Positions 63,916-64,000 of a stretch of DNA of 64,000 nt are shown piece after piece. Source of the DNA: Alteromonadaceae bacterium M269 (GTDB taxonomy: Bacteria; Pseudomonadota; Gammaproteobacteria; Enterobacterales; Alteromonadaceae); assembly GCA_004353515.1 (NCBI GenBank), contig SMNZ01000001.1, positions 1,178,001 to 1,242,000 of the forward strand, in the 5' to 3' direction. The position numbers were made by a program, and so were the translations under genes. Positions within the stretch are counted from its first letter, which is position 1. Each line of letters opens with the position of its first letter. The notes below the pieces were generated by a model, which saw nothing but the letters and a program-made list of their open reading frames with translations, did no database searches and was not told the DNA's origin.

Positions 63916-64000
63916 AATTTACCTCCATGCTCCTAGTTCATTACTCTTACGAAACGTTGATTTAGCTGTTCATAAACAGCTAATTTCTCTTCTGATGTTC

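Overview
The window reads as chromosome of a moderately AT-rich, probably marine gammaproteobacterium. The reasons are an ATP-type PEP carboxykinase, GSH-dependent formaldehyde detoxification, LysR/AraC/TetR regulators, Tat and Sec signal peptides, a lipoprotein signal, and ordinary TAA/TAG/TGA stops. The genus cannot be fixed from the sequence alone; a Kangiella/Pleionea-like lineage is only a guess. No tRNA, rRNA, insertion sequence or CRISPR array was seen.

Layout. (1) 0-4.4 kb: HAD hydrolase, a tandem-HD/LuxR regulator, then an exported protein, a membrane cytochrome b and a Tat-exported molybdopterin oxidoreductase. (2) 4.5-9.5 kb, minus strand: a bufferin-type (BufA/B/C/D) copper-metallophore RiPP operon headed by a YHS protein, apparently continuing into a protein of unknown function and a secreted FGE-fold protein. 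An exported protoglobin diverges from it and ends in a structured RNA element. (3) 10.7-18.4 kb: TlpA-like thioredoxin, frmA/fghA with a divergent LysR regulator, a GST/LysR pair, AraC, and TetR/DUF1348 with matching operators.

(4) 18.6-38.5 kb is the most interesting part: a non-canonical type VI secretion system. It starts with a Ser/Thr kinase fused to cyclase-like and AAA/STAND modules and an FHA protein. Two unrecognised genes follow, one with a possible 2OG-Fe(II) oxygenase signature and one with a Zn-ribbon plus glycosyltransferase-like region. Then come tssB, tssC (about 120 residues longer than usual), a candidate tube protein, tssK, tssE, a free-standing beta-helix needle, tssF, a DotU/TssL-like protein without a membrane anchor, tssG, a tssA-like gene, a VgrG-like hub without its own needle, a DUF4280 PAAR-like tip, and a TssM reduced to its two N-terminal membrane helices and cytoplasmic domain. 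TssJ and ClpV are absent from the window. An 18-bp element (TGTAATA-N4-GTAATAT, two half sites 11 bp apart) recurs upstream of both unknown genes and of tssB, suggesting one regulon.

(5) 38.5-50.5 kb: small enzymes and regulators, pckA, a BlaI/M56-peptidase/serine-hydrolase operon in which ankyrin repeats replace the usual sensor domain, a cupin gene preceded by a long nested hairpin, a DUF3034 protein and a lipoprotein truncated globin. (6) 50.8-64 kb: secreted hydrolases and an accessory stretch with three broken genes between 54.3 and 57.4 kb (two in-frame TGA codons, one frameshift in a SUKH-3-like immunity gene), followed by a CocE/NonD hydrolase, an FAD monooxygenase, a GyrI-like protein, a DUF1835 protein and small membrane proteins.
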